From: Nymphalis io | Taxonomy: Eukaryota; Arthropoda; Insecta; Lepidoptera; Nymphalidae | Reading direction: 5' to 3' | Assembly: GCF_905147045.1 (NCBI RefSeq) | Contig: NC_065914.1 | Coordinates: 1,984,001-2,048,000, forward strand | Length of the DNA: 64,000 nt | Shown here: positions 33,101 to 48,100 of the stretch, piece by piece | How positions within the stretch are numbered: the first letter of the stretch is position 1 | How the letters are laid out: each line of letters starts with the position of its first letter | Program-made: the position numbers and the translations under genes | Notes under the pieces: model-generated | Databases searched by the model: none | Told to the model about the DNA's origin: nothing | The model's input: the letters and a program-made list of their open reading frames with translations, nothing else

Positions 33101-36100
33101 AAATTACACGGGGGTATCAAATTTACTAGATCGATTTAGTTAGATAGATTTAGTTAGATCTGTCTCAAGCCTATGCACAACTTGAACTTGATGAATCAAA
33201 AAAATACACTGTAATAAACACTCACAAGGGCTTATTTAGGTATAATAGACTGATTTATGGTTTGGCTTCGAGTCCAGGTATTTTTCAAAGATTGTTAGAA
33301 CAACTATTTTCGGATATGCCTCGAGTGGGTGTTTTCCTAGATGATGTGATAATTACCGGGGAGGACGACCAATCACATTTAAAAACACTTCACGAGGTAT
33401 TTAATCGATTACAAAAATATGGTTTAAAAATTAAAAAAGATAAGTTTCTTTGCCGACTCTGTTACATATTTAGGCTTTGTAATTAGTAAAGAAGGGGTTC
33501 ATACATGCCCAAATAAGATTGAAGCAATTCAGAAAGTTCGCATACCGAATAATGTATCCGAATTGCGCTCATTTTTAGGATTAGTTATGTATTACGCTAG
33601 ATTTGTTCCAAACATTAGTACAATTTTAGCACCATTGTATGTTTTATTAAAAAAGGAAAAAAAATATGAATGGAATACAGAAAGTAATATAGCTTTTAAT
33701 AAGGTTAAGCAATTGTTAACATCTAGTGAAATTTTAGCACATTATTCACCTGACTTACCCTTAATTCTAACAACTGACGCTAGTAGTTATGGAGTAGGGG
33801 CTGTAATTTCACATATAACCGCTAAAGGGGAGCGACCTATAGCTTATGCGTCTCGGGTACTTAATGCTGCTGAGAAATCGTATGCTCAAATAGAAAAGGA
33901 AGCTTTAGCTATTATTTATGGCATTAAAAAATTTCACACGTACTTATACGGAAGGAAATTTACGTTACGCACGGATCATAAACCGTTAGTAGCTATTTTC
34001 GGTGATAAACATGGTATCCCTACAATGGCGGCTAGCAGAATGCAACGGTGGGCCGTTATTTTAGCTGGTTATAATTATAATATTGAATACGTTCAAAGTA
34101 ATAAGAACGCGGCCGATGCTTTATCTAGATTTCCAACGGGAGAAGGGAAACTACAAGTAGAGGAGAAAACTTACGTTAATTTCATACAAAATTTTTTACC
34201 TATAACACGGAAGACAGTAGTAGAACATCAGAATAAGGATAACATACTTAAGAAAGTAATTTTATACTTACAATCCGGGTGGTCCAAGGCGTGCGACGAT
34301 GAAGATCTTAAGCCATATTTTGTACGTCGTAATGAATTGTATTTAGATGCGGGGTGTATAATTTGGGGATACCGCTTAGTAATACCTAAATCATTAACAT
34401 CTGAGTTGCTAAAGGAAATACACGTTGGTCATTTAGGTATAGTAAAGATGAAGAGCATTGCACGTAGTTACGTTTGGTGGCCCGGTATCGACGCCGACAT
34501 TGAACGCACTTGTAATGAGTGTGTTACGTGTGCGATGGAAAACGCAGCACCAGCGAAAGCTCCGATCAAGCCATGGCCTTTTATTCCGGAGCCATGGTCA
34601 AGAATACACATTGACTTCTTAGGACCGCTTAACGGTAAAACATTTTTAGTTTTAATAGACTCCACATCGAAATGGTTAGAAATTTTTAACATGCCAAATA
34701 CGACCGCGGCTGCTGTTATTAAAGTTTTACGGGAAACTTTCGCTAGGTTCGGTTTGCCTAAAGAAATTGTTTCGGATAATGGGCCGCCTTTCTCGAGCAA
34801 AGAATATGCCAATTTTATGAGGAACAACGGTATTAAGGTTACATTCTCCCCCGTGTATCATCCGTCTAGTAATGGAGCAGCGGAAGGCGCTGTTAAGTTG
34901 TGCAAACGGGCAATAAAAAAGTCGTTAAGGGATGGTTGCGATATCGATGCCGCATTGCAAACCTATTTATTAGCATACAGGAACGTCGATCAAAGTACCA
35001 CGGGTCTTTCACCTGCCATGATTTTACAACGTAGGCGTATAAGATCAAGACTAGACTTATTGCATAGGGATTGGGCGATGGAAGATAGAGTACGGGAGGT
35101 GCAAAATAAGCAAATAGAAAGAGGAAAAGGAGTTATAAGGCAATTTAAACAAGGGGATAATGTCTGGGTAAGGAATTATGGGGAAGGAAAGAAATGGATA
35201 AAAGGTAAAAAGGTATTCAACAGTTTCTTGACGAACATAACAAAACGTACTCATAAAACAAATATAATAAATATAACAATATTAAAAACCAAAAAAATAA
35301 ATAAAAACTGAGTACCGTTACCAAAATATACATATTATTATTATATTTTAATATCCAACAACGGTGTATATAATATACACGCTACGCAATCACAAGGTGC
35401 CACCCTGTTCCATCATCAGCCGTCGCTCTTTATTCTAACTCTACGTTACTAGTTACGTTAGCTACAGTCGGAAGGCCGAAAAAGAACCAAAAACTAATTT
35501 AATTTAAAGTTAATTTTACAATGAAATGTACAACCTACTCGATGTAAGCTTTATAATATAATAATGGTGAGAAAGTTATAATAAAGAAACTTATTTCTAA
35601 ATTGCAATTTAGGATTCCCGACAAATGCACATTATTGTTTGGTTCGAGGGAAATCTACGTCAGCTATCTTCCTGGAGCAGGTTTGCGTAACTAGTTCCTA
35701 TGTTAATTTGTTGAGTAACTGTAACAGCTTGTTAATGTCCCACTGCTGGGCTAAGGCCTCCTCTCTCTTTTTGAGAAGAAGGTTTAGAGCTTATTCCACC
35801 ACGCTGCTCCAATGCGGGTTGGTAGAATACACATGAATTATAATCACAAATTAAGCACATGAAAATTCAGTGGTGCTTGCCCGGGTTTGAACCCACGATC
35901 ATCGGTTAAGATTCACGCGTTCTAACCACCAGGCCATATCGTCTTACCATTTCATAACTTTCTTGTCATTTTTTTTTAATTCTGTTTAGTCATTGTATTA
36001 TGTTTATGTGGTTTCCTATAATTGAAGGAGTATACATATTTTAAAACATTATTCCACATTGTATTGGACTTGTAAGTGTATCCTTCGTTGAAGACCTTTA

Positions 36101-39100
36101 ATAAATTAATAAATAAGAGCATCAGCTGACGAAGGGCTTGACAGCACAAGTGAGTGTTATTCGTAGTATCTCACTTTCAAATCGCCTATAGATGTTTTAA
36201 ATAAAAAGTTGTTAGTATAAGTTAATTGTTTACCAATCTGCAGTGTGTCTCTTGTAGGGACTTCTGAACGCGGTCAAGGCAGCTGACTTCACTTTAGATA
36301 TACCGAACATTTGGTAGAATTTCGGCAAAGCGAACTCGTCCAATGATAACATTAAGACTCGCCGCGTCTCCTCTGTGAAATAAACATTTCACAATACATA
36401 AATAATTTTAATGCACGAATCATAAATGATAAATTTCGAGAAAGTTCCACGATTGACTTGTCGAACATTCTCGAACTAATAGAACCTTGACCTTGGAATC
36501 TCTTGTTGTTCAAGCACAGCGGGTTTACAACTTACCACAGGCTACAACAAAGCTTTGATTTTCTTATTATTATATAATATTGTGTTATTAGTTACCTACG
36601 TCATTTCAAAAATATTTAACTGTCAAATCTAAAATAATCGTTAAATAGTTTGTCTGCTAAAGGATATTACAAAACCGATGACTTTTTAGATTATTGCACG
36701 CTTTGACACTGAAACGATCGCCTTCAGACCATTGCAAATGAAAAATATAATTCTGCTATTGTATAATACCTATAACTGTAAAAAATGACAAAAACGTCTT
36801 AGCTTAGACAAACTTAGATTCTTTCGCCGGTTCTTCTAAGATTTGCGGTGTTTATTTCGGAACCGGGGGTAGAAGACGTTTGACTCATCCCGAGCGAGTC
36901 GGCGGCACTCACCCGAGAAGCTGGGCGAGTTGCAGGTGCAGAGCGAGTGTATAATGTTGATGACGAGCCCGTGCATGGAGGTGCGCATGGACACGGTGCC
37001 CGAGCACACGAGGAACGTCACCATGTGGAACAGGTACGGCAGGTGGCTCGCCACGTCCAGGCAGTTGTTGAAGGACATCATCATCTGGGCGGCAACACAA
37101 ACCACTTCACATCACCAGGCTCGGCTTTTTATTCAATTGTATATTGTAAAACGAAAATCAAATACTTGAATCATACATATTTTGGTAACATTCGTTTAAT
37201 CTGTTATTTAATAACAAATTATGACACGAATGTTTTTTTTTATAGACAAGAAACAAAAATGGACTTTACCTGAGTTTGTCTTAATAAATAAAAAATAAAC
37301 AGAATATATTATCTACATATAAACATGCAAAGACCAGTTCAATAGCTTTTTCTCCTTTGTTAGTCAATGATTTTGTTGACAAGTTTTAGTTTTATCAGTA
37401 AAAATATTCGAATAATACATTTTCATAGATTTTTCCGCAAACTTTGAAAAATGTCTATGGTCGTATTTCGGCTACTGGGCGGACACTGGTTACTTAATCA
37501 AGACGTCTTTTGGTTGAAGGTGGACGCAAAACCTGGATCTGGTCTAGGATTGGACTTACCAAGTATCTAGCGAGGATGGCAATATCAACCCACATCATAT
37601 GTTGTTCCAGCATCGCCTTCGCCGAGAGGCAAGTCTTATCTACAGCCTATTAAAAAATATTATTAGAAACTTGACATTATTCGAATTTAATCGTGGATTT
37701 ATTGAAGCAATGCGTGCTAAATGAAAAATATAAGAGATTTTTTTAGTGTATATATAATTCAACGTATATGTAACGTTTCTGACACAAAAACTTTTCAACT
37801 AGGTCTTGTACTAAATCTATGTGTTTGTACGTTGTAAGAAAATAAAAAAAAATGTCAAAAAAACAATAAAAAAAATAAGTGTATTAAAAAAAAAATAAGA
37901 AAAAAAAACTCACTGTGTCTGCGTTCTCAGGACTAAGTGTATTGTTTAGTAGTTTGGACAGAGCCTGCAGGATGATAGGTGTTCGTACATGTCAAGGGTC
38001 TCAGAGATGGTCAATTGCATAACCCGCGCGCGATCAGAATGGGATCCGACTTTTTGGAAATAGAATACGTCTCCACCGCCAGCGGTGACGTCAGACATCG
38101 GCAAACTCGCGTCGATGCTCGCGAGACGTTGATACTTGTTTATTAGTATGGATTTTTGCTCAGGAGATTTATAATAATAGTACGATTATTTTAGTAATTT
38201 GATATAATGGGTCAGAGTCAATCACGCGAAATTATTCTGGCAGTTCAACATACATATAGACCAATATATACATGGTTATCAATGCCCCTTCTTGCTCCTT
38301 CGCTGTCATTTTGGTTAGAGTTTGACAAAGGTCCATCCCATTCTCATAGAGCGCGGTTTATAATTATATAGTTAATGTTTATGCTATTGAATAAATCAAA
38401 ATCGAATCCCTTTATTCATTAAAGACAGCGTTATTTAAGTTAAAGTATTATTTTTAATTTGGCAACAGATAAAATTTGATAGTTTTCTGTGATCTTGTTG
38501 TAAGACGTAGGCATTGCCCTGCAAGAGTTGACTCTATGCAGTCATAACAGTTCATATTTCACGTTATATTAAATACATAATACATTTATATTTATATATT
38601 TTCGTGTGTATTTGAATAATTTGTGTTTTATGTAAATTTATTTTTTTAATACACAAGTACCAACTCCCTACACCTAGGCCAAGGCATGTTGTCTGGTAGA
38701 GAATTTGTTTTAAGCCCGTCGTCAGCACGATTATATACTTCGTGTTGTGCGATCAAATATATTAATATATAATACATAAATGCTATACTTTCTATAGTAA
38801 AAGGATCATTATTTCATTTTGATCAATGGCATAAATATGAACAATCGCAATTTACCGTCTTTGGGGACCCTCGATTGTTAACTCCCTCACCTTAAAATTT
38901 AATTAATTACCCACAAGAGTTAACTCGAGAACCGAGGAGATCAGACCACCCCACGCTTTACGCGCCAGCGACTCGTCCGTGCCATTAGCAAATGGTACTG
39001 TTACAACGAGCCTCTTGACCCGAGTTTAAAAAAATAAAATATGGATTATAAGCTTATTAGTATTTATTAAATATGGAAATAGAATTATAATTATGATTTA

Positions 39101-42100
39101 GAATAATAGTAAATTGATCTTTAGGCAAACGTCGCGAGCGTGTTTGGGAAGAGACTGACTCCTGCTGAGCCTTTGCAATGTTACAGTAACAGCCTGTGAA
39201 TGTCCCACTGCTGGGCTAAGGAGTTCTCTCCTTTTTAAGGAGAAGGTTTGGAGCTTATTCTCGCTTTGCAATGTTAGTCTCAGCTTTATCCCATGTAAAG
39301 TAGGGGTGTAACAGTACGCATGTCATCCGAGCGAACACTCGAGTTATCTCATGCGGGTTGTAATTACGAAAAACTATTATAGTATAAACAAATGTTTAAA
39401 AAATAAAATAAATGAAAAAAAAAATTAAAAAAAAAATGTATTCTATTTTCAAATAGTTAAAATAATGACTCACACTATACAGTCTGTCGATAACTTTCTT
39501 AGATACGAGCTGAACGTTCGCGGAGGCCAAGGCTACCGCCGTATCCGCCATTATCTCGACCATTGGAGATCCGAGACCTTAAATCACGTATGATTATTTA
39601 CGAACTCGTAGACAAACTCCTCAGAAGGTATTTAAGATGCTTCGAATATTGCCATCATTGTTGTGATGACGGATTTACGTTACAGCGGTCATACTATCAG
39701 AGACTTAACAAATTAATGCACGTTTCTGCGCACACATTACTCTCCACGACACTCAGGAAGCCGAGGTCATATGCGCAGCAATACAACAGCAATACACGCG
39801 TGACTTAAGAACTTCTTAATAACCAAATTAATTTTATTGGTTCTACCGGGGTTTGAACCCATCACTTAAAGCTCTATAGCTTTTTAAAACGCTAGTTAAT
39901 AGACCAATGCGGTTATATATATATATATATATATTATTACATTATTACATATTACATATATACATATTACATTTTATTATTTATATATTATAAATAATAA
40001 AATAAAATAAATAATAATAAAATAAATTAAAATAGTAATTAATAATGTATGCAGCGTTAATTAATATAAAATTAAAATAGAATAAAAGGAATAATTTAGG
40101 TATCTCGAAATAATAAAAAAAACACGGTCGACTGTTTCAGGACACCAGGATATATATATATATAAGCTTATACGGTCATTAGAGTCTATAGTCTATCCAA
40201 ACCACAGAAGGAGTAAAGACAAATAAACAAGTTTGACCTTGATTTGACGCGATATCCGTACCGTAACAGCCTGTGAATGTCCCACTGCTGGGCTAAAGGC
40301 CTCCTCTCCTCTTTTTGAGGAGAAGGTTTGGAGCTTATTCCACCACGCTGCTCCAATGCGGGTTGGTGGAATACACATGTGGCAGAATTTCAGTGAAATT
40401 AGACACATGCAGGTTTCCTCACAATGTTTTCCTTCACCGTAAAGCACGATGAATTATAATCACAAATTAAGCACATGAAAATTCAGTGGTGCTTGCCCGG
40501 GTTTGAACCCATGATCATCGGTTAAGATATCATTATAGAGATTTAAAATGACGTTTTGAATGTCGGCGAAGTTGCTATTAATTAAAAATCGATATAAGTT
40601 ATTTTGGACTTTTCGTCAGTCTAATCCAACTTTGGGAAAATTGGCATTTACACCATTTAACTATCAGCTCGTTCGTTATACACACCATAGTTGACGCTTC
40701 GCTCTATGAAGCTGTCCAGCACCATATCGATCAGTTCGGGCACCTGGCCGATGGTGCCCCAAATCTTAGCCTGCACCGAGGGGAACATTTCCGTCTCCTC
40801 AATGGTTAGAGTGATCAGTTTTTCTAAAATTTGGCCAACTTGCTTTTGATCGGGCAGCTTGCAAAATCTAAAAATAAATACATGACTGAGCAGTTTCGTA
40901 CCTTTTGGGTGTTATTGACGAACTTAAGTGTTATTAATAAATACATTTTAGTAAGTAGGACCGGGAGCTTTGGCGCACCTTGGGAGAGGCCTATGTTCAG
41001 CAGTGGACGATGATTGGCTGATGATTGATTGATTGATTGTTCAAAAGTGTTTTTTATAACATGTGTATGTTATAAAAAAAACACTCTTATATATCCAATT
41101 TTGGTTTTGGTTGGTAGATACTTTCATGCCAAAGGTTGTGGGTTCGATTCCCATCCAGTACAGACATTGTCCTGAGTCTGGGTGTAATTATGTATTTATT
41201 AAAGGTTTGCTAGCGGATGCTACATACATTATATCGTAATGAATTGTGTACTAAAACTAGGAACATTTGTTGTACACCCTTTTGAAAGCAAACACTGCAT
41301 GTATAGAGTTCTTGCGCCGATTACAGTTTTATTAAAGTATTATTATACTAATGAGTGACGATAATTGTGTATATAAGTACGTATTTACAAAAGAAAAGTA
41401 GTATATCAGCTGTCTGGTTTCCATAGTACGAGCTCTGCTTAGTTTGGGATCAGGTGGCCGTGTGTGAGTAATGTCCCACGATATTATTATTATTAGAGGA
41501 TATTTACTCTTATATCAATAGAATAAGAATAGAAGAGATGTTGTAAAAACCACTTTTATGTTATATCCTATATGGTGAATAAGCAAATGGAACAATTTAT
41601 GGGAAGTAGTCACCATCTCGTTACCCCCCGCCAAAACTACTGATGAAAATTATTAATAATTTATCAAAAGTCAGATTCACTGTTCACAACTACAATGGAA
41701 GGAAAGGAAGAGTTGCTAAACAAAATGGCTGCCAGAACATTATTGCGACAATAGTAGCATCAAGTACATAAGTTGTAACCAATGGTATAATTTTAACAAT
41801 TCAAAAACGCCGACTTGATATTAATGTTAAATATAACGGTGGTCAACATTTCAGAGTGAGATACGAAGTCGGTTCTTACGGAATAGTACTGCTAGACGAC
41901 GTTTGTAAAGCTACGTAACGAGTATTATATTAATATAAAGTAAAGTGTGAAATATATAGTGAGGTGTGAGTGAAAGTGATAATTAACATACCTGACTAAG
42001 TTAGGCAACCAAGGCGTCATGTATTCTAGGCACAAATGTTTCAGCTCAATGGTCGATACTCGGAAACCCTGAAAATATAAATAAAACCGTTAAGGTTACG

Positions 42101-45100
42101 TTAAAATTATAATTAATCTATTTCATTATATGCGTTTATATATGTAGTTTTTCATTCTCATAGTTAAGTTTCTATCATATGATGCTTTAAGGGATCGCTG
42201 TACGGATAGGAAACTGCGCAGAAGACATTACAATGCTTAACCGTAAAAAAAAACACAGGCGCGCACTATCTACCTACAATATCCTCCAAACAAGACAAAA
42301 AAAACCCAATACATTATTTTTTAACAGTTTTACGCTCGGAAGGAATTTAGAAATAACACCAGAAATATAATTCCACAATTATATTTATTATATATTTCAA
42401 GCTCCAATCGACACGCGTCCTTTCCAACCAAAAGGATGACTCACGATTGGCTGACGGTCAACTGTCAAGTCTTCGAATATTGAATGAATGTAATGGGCCA
42501 ATGAACGAATGATAATGTACGAATGACCGTAACAATATATTTCCAATATGTTTACCTGTATACATTCCTCCAGGAACTCGAGGGTCAGGTGCGGTTCGTT
42601 GTGAGCGAGTTTCTCGCTGACCGTCTTTATGAAGATCGTGTTGTTGGAAGGAATGCAGAGTCCTGTTGAAATTATTATATCATTAAATAAATTATACAAT
42701 CTATATACGGACGGTGGTAGGGATTTTTTTACGCCCGTCTGGGTAAGTAACTTTCTCTCGTTTCATATTAGCACCCATACTGAATATTGTTGTATTTCGG
42801 TTTAAGTAGTGAGTGTAATTACAGGTACAATATTGACGTTAGCAGAATTGTTGATATTTTTTACAGTGCCAGTGTCTACGGGTAAAGATGACCAGTTACC
42901 AACAAGCATATTTGCTCGTCTGCCTTTCTGAAATAATTTAAGAAAAAATAATGCGAACTTTGATTTACGTTTAAGTGGTAAATAACATCGCCTCGCGCTG
43001 GACTCACCCGAGGTCTCCAGCAGCAGCCCCTCGATCTTGAGGTGGAAGGTATCGGTGAGCGCGCACAGCTGGTTGTAGGCGGCCGTCCGCAGCGTGAGGT
43101 CGCTGGAGCCGAGGTTCAGCAGCGCCATGTTCAGCAGCGTGCCAGGGACGTTCTTGGGCCGGATCTTCTGGTGGTCCGTCACCGAGTCCTGGCACATCAA
43201 GACATAGCCAAATTAGTATCTTTTATTTTATAACGCTACATAATATATACTAACATTGAAATCAATTTTATGTACAAATTTATTTACTAAGTCTTAGTAA
43301 TACAGATTTTCAATTTTTTATTACAAAGGTGCTTACAACTATTATGATAAACGTTTCCAAGTGACATAACATCTTAGTCCCCGAGAATGGTGGCGCAATG
43401 GCGATGTTAGAAACGGTTAAAATTTATTACGGCATCTATACCTATGGGCGGCGGTGACCACCTAACACCAGGAGCCCCTTTGCCTATTCGCCTACCTATT
43501 TTAAAAAAGAAAAATTTTTCTATCACTAACTAAAAACCAATTAACAATGATACTAAAACGAAATAAAATGATCTTATAAATTATCAATAGACCCTAAAAT
43601 GAAGACATATATATAGTAATAAATCACACAAGTGACTTACAGGCTGTGTCAGCTCCCATCTGAGCCGGATATATATGATGGATTGCACGATGTTCTTACA
43701 GTCGTCGTGGATGAAGCTCAGAGGGGTCGACTCGTTGATGATGGACAGCGAGAACTGTTTGTCGTTCACGAGACACACCTGTAATTCAGAACATTTTCGT
43801 TAGTGGAAGGACCTTGTGCGAACCCTACTCGTCAAATATTCTACCATGACAAATTTATTACGTTTCTATTTTATTTGCATTTTTATACTAAAAAAATTGA
43901 TCTTGGATTGACATAAGCGAGAGTGCACTTTGATTTGCGCACATACTTGCGCACTATAATCTGATTAGCCATTTTCTGTCAAGTATAGTTACCAAGACCA
44001 AAGCCGATCAGACGAAAATCAATCAAAGTATTATCTTCTTTACTACATTCTTAGTTGTGATGGAAACACTCACCTCGTCAATCTCCGAAACGTAGTAAAC
44101 GTCGTTCAAGAGAACTGGCAAACCCAACACTTTCGACTTCTCGACTGACGTTATTTGAAGAGCCGTTTTTCCCACCTATTGAGGACACATTTTTCGGTAG
44201 AACATTTTATTGCATTCATGTTATAAACTTATTTTTAACGGGGAATTATTTATGATTATAAACTTTTTTAATTGTTAGTTTAAATAATAATTAAATAAGT
44301 CTAAACATATTATAAAATTGTAGCTTATCGCTGTCTGTACATGGCAGATATTTGAGTAAAACTATTATCGGGGGTCTTTATCAACTATTGCGTCGAACCA
44401 ACAATTGTTACAATTTTTGTCCGTGCGTTTGTGCACGCTAATCTTCAAAACGGCTTTACGGATTTGGGTGCGGTTTTTACTAATGTATTGTGGCTAACTT
44501 CACTTAAATGCTATCAAATAACTGTTCAGTTATATTGGGTGAAACTTTGGCTAATATCAAACGTAAATAAAACTAAAAATGTTGTATATACTGAAATATT
44601 ATAAGTCTGCTTATAGTTATTTCTTTAAGTTATACGCGGATGGAAACCGCGGGCACAGCTAGTAAATACTGTATATATAATACTATATCTTTATAGAAGC
44701 TGGTATGTGGCAATCTATACTTTTAGTAATGATATATAGAATTAATTAAATATATTAATATCGAGTGCGACTTTAAAGGCTTCTGTGTACAAAAATGTAT
44801 ATCATTATGTGCATACCTTTATGGTAACTTTGGTGTCTTTGTGCGACAATTTCAAAACATTCTTGAAGACCGTTAGATGTCCTCCCAAGGCCAAAGTCGT
44901 TCCTGGTAACATCTGCTGTTCCGGATCAACGTAATCGCTGAGGCGACTGATGTTATCTATGAATATGAGCTTTCTATTGCCCTGGAGGGAAAACGAGATA
45001 TACTTTATGAAGAATTGCCACTATACATCTTATTATTTATATAAAAAAGGTAAGTGGAACATTTTAAATTTAAAAAAAAGGTCTCGAATTTTTTTTTTCA

Positions 45101-48100
45101 CAATGTTTGTACAATATATTTTTAAATGGACTACAATTGAGTGTAATGTTTGCTTACACTTTTGCTCTAAAACGCAATTTTCCCGGTTCTTTAAATTATT
45201 CAAAAGGCATTCAATGGCGTTAAAAATATTTGAGTAAACATTTTTTTATATATATGTATATATAAAATAGGTAGGTATAATCACGCAGTAAGAAATATGA
45301 ACCTTCTTTTTCACCAACTAAGATGTCATATCCCTTGTGAATATTGTATTGTATCGTTAGATCAGTGAGTTGACTTATGCCAACACCAGATGTCCAGTTG
45401 TGGTGTCGCCCTGCTTACGTGAGTAGTGACATACCCTGAGCGGCGCCAGAATGGACTCGTGGAACTTGGTGTACTCCCGCACATAGCTGTTGCAGTTGTA
45501 GATGTAGCACGCGTGCGCGCTAGAGTACGCCACCTCGGGGAGCACGCTGAACCACTTCTGCAGGAACTTCGTCCTGCAATATAGAACAATGGACATTACT
45601 TCAATGCGGGCTTTGCCAATGAGCATTTTTCCCATATTTTTAGAAACCGCAACGCATAAGATTCTAATTTATACTACAAAATGTTCTCACAAATTTTAGA
45701 GACAAAACTTGAACAATAATCGATGAGTCACATTAATACACAGAACAGATAAATGTCTATCAAGCTCACCTGAACCGGTTATCCGAGTTCGTGTGTGTGA
45801 AGTCGACGATCAACTCGAACGGTTTCTGGCAGAACGGCTTCAGGGTTATAATCACGTGGTATATGAGCAAGTTAGCATTTATTTCACCAATCCTGTAAAA
45901 ATGACAAAAAAATATACTATTTTTTGTATTATTTCATATTTTCTAACTTAATAGTTATTTTTTTTTCTTTGATTATCTACTGAGTTGCCTACGAAGTCTG
46001 TCTGTCTGTTTGTGTGTTTGTTTATAATAATACATTATAATCTCACTCTTCTATCTCACTTTTTCAACGACGAATAACAATATATTTTGGCAAATAGAAG
46101 TATATAAGTCTATGTAGGTATGTATGTGACGCGTGACGTTCGCGTTTGTCTATCTATTCTCTTTGCTTATTGAAATATTTATAGTAACATTATAAATGTA
46201 AAAGTAACTATGTCTTCCTGTTACGGTTTCAAGGCTAAGATACTGAATCGATTTTGATAAAATTTGGTACAAAGCAAGCTTAGGCCTCAAGGAATTACCC
46301 CCTAATGCACGGGCGAATACTATTACTCGTATATATTTCCTAGGTTGTTTGTTATGCTGTGTCCCTATGTTAGGTGATTTAAAATAAATTTTAAAATTAA
46401 AATAAATATACAACTTACTTGTATCTCCTAGAAATGAAATAGAAGACCGGGTTACCGATCTTGCTGGTGCCGGCCTGGTAGAAGATATTTAAACTCTTTA
46501 TGCTCTTATATTCTTCTTTCTGGTGCATATTGTGCTTGAATATAAGCTCCTCGAAAATCGGTGACGACATGTCAATGGAAGACCAGCGCGCGTACGACGA
46601 GAACAGAAGACTTGAAGTGCTGTGAGTTGATTTTATATTAGAAAATGTGCCAAGGTCACATTGCTTAGTGGAGTTCTGTGATTTATCAAAGATTAACTTA
46701 CGATTCCACAGACATATGTTCAGGTGGTCCCAGATAGGCGAGAAGTGTTGCCATCTGTAAATAAAAAAAATGATAAATTAAGGCGTAAAATACTGTTGGA
46801 TAATCCACAAAAGACACACACGTACATACTCAACGTACATAGTATACACGCACATTTGTATATATTAAAAAGAAATGTGTAACCATACACAAGACTATTT
46901 TGATTGGTTAAAAATTAGTGAATAAAAACGAATACCATAAAACGGACCATTAAAACGAATCTTTTTTTTACATATTTGCCGGGAGGGCAAATGACTCTAC
47001 TCCACCTGATGGTAAGTGGTAGTAGAGTCCAAACGCGACGACGGCCAGTACAGTCGGGAAGAATGTTCTGCACTAGCCGCCTTCGCCTTGCCGGCCCGCA
47101 AGATGCCTCTTCACGCCTCGTTCAAAGAAGATCGCTGAATATTTTGTCGGATCGGTATTTTCGCTGTGAGAATGTCGCCTTAATTGTCTTTATATACCAT
47201 TCATACTCAAAGTATTTAAACCTCACCTTGTCGAAGGGTCGCCGCCCGACGTCGTTGTGGTCACGGCTGCAGGACAGGTAGTCTCCGATCTTCTCCTGGT
47301 GGTTCCACAGCAGGCGATGCAGCGCCACCACGTTGACGTCGCTGATGAAGGATGGGTTGTGCGAGGTCTGGTCCACAGTCTCGCGGTCCGATGCTATTTC
47401 TATGAAGAACCTGTAAATATCTTACGTATTAAAGTTACAGTTACGTTTGGACACCGTATCTCAAATTAATCAAACAATTCTCTTACTTGCGTCCAGCTTC
47501 AAAGTGTTCCCTCAGGAAATCGTTGAAGGGCAACATATGTTGCTCCTTGGAGAACTCCATGTGGTTCGCGATGTTCTGCAGAACCTTCGACATGAGCATG
47601 AGCCCTCTCTTGATGTGAGGTGGAATGGGTCGATTCACTATTCCCATCTCCTGAGGGGACACTGGAAGCGAAAAGATTGGTTTTAGGCCTATAGTTATTT
47701 TTTTAAAAATTCAAAATGGGTAGATAGACTGGCAAAGATGTCACCTGGTGGTCACCACCATCCATAGACGTTGTCAATACACAACTAACCTAAGTAAAAA
47801 AAAAAACGTTATATCCGATTGTCCGTGTAGTTACACTGGCTCACTCATACTTTAAACAGGAACTCAACAATACTAAGTATTTTTATTTGACGGCAGAACG
47901 GGCTTGCACCAATCCCTTCACCAAGCTGCTCATACACAGTACATATATTCACTGACATTTGGGTTACAACCATTAATGACACTGCGATTATTAAACTCAC
48001 CTATGGCTGGATTTATGTACCGTAAGAATAAAACGGTACCAACCGCTCCCACACTTCTCTGCGGAAACTGGACGAATCTCTTGCTTAGGACCTGGAAATT

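Larger units (their letters stand above)
31199..35311 (+). mobile_element. LTR-B, Gypsy-class retrotransposon lacking its 3' end
   Basis: In the Nf1 intron between exons 30 and 31, antisense to Nf1. A probable 5' LTR (about 31199-31371, TGTAATGTATGGG to CATATTCAACA) is followed by TGGCGACGAG (primer-binding type). Then come gag with zinc knuckles, protease DTGS, RT with FLDD, RNase H and an integrase. The integrase reading frame changes character after KWIKGKK (about 35213) and no second LTR was found, so the 3' end is missing. RT carries two lesions. LTR start is approximate. Confidence 0.9.

Noticed and set aside
36930..37273. Plus-strand ORFs of 79-108 codons
   Set aside because: Antisense shadows of Nf1 exon 29, with no recognisable protein.
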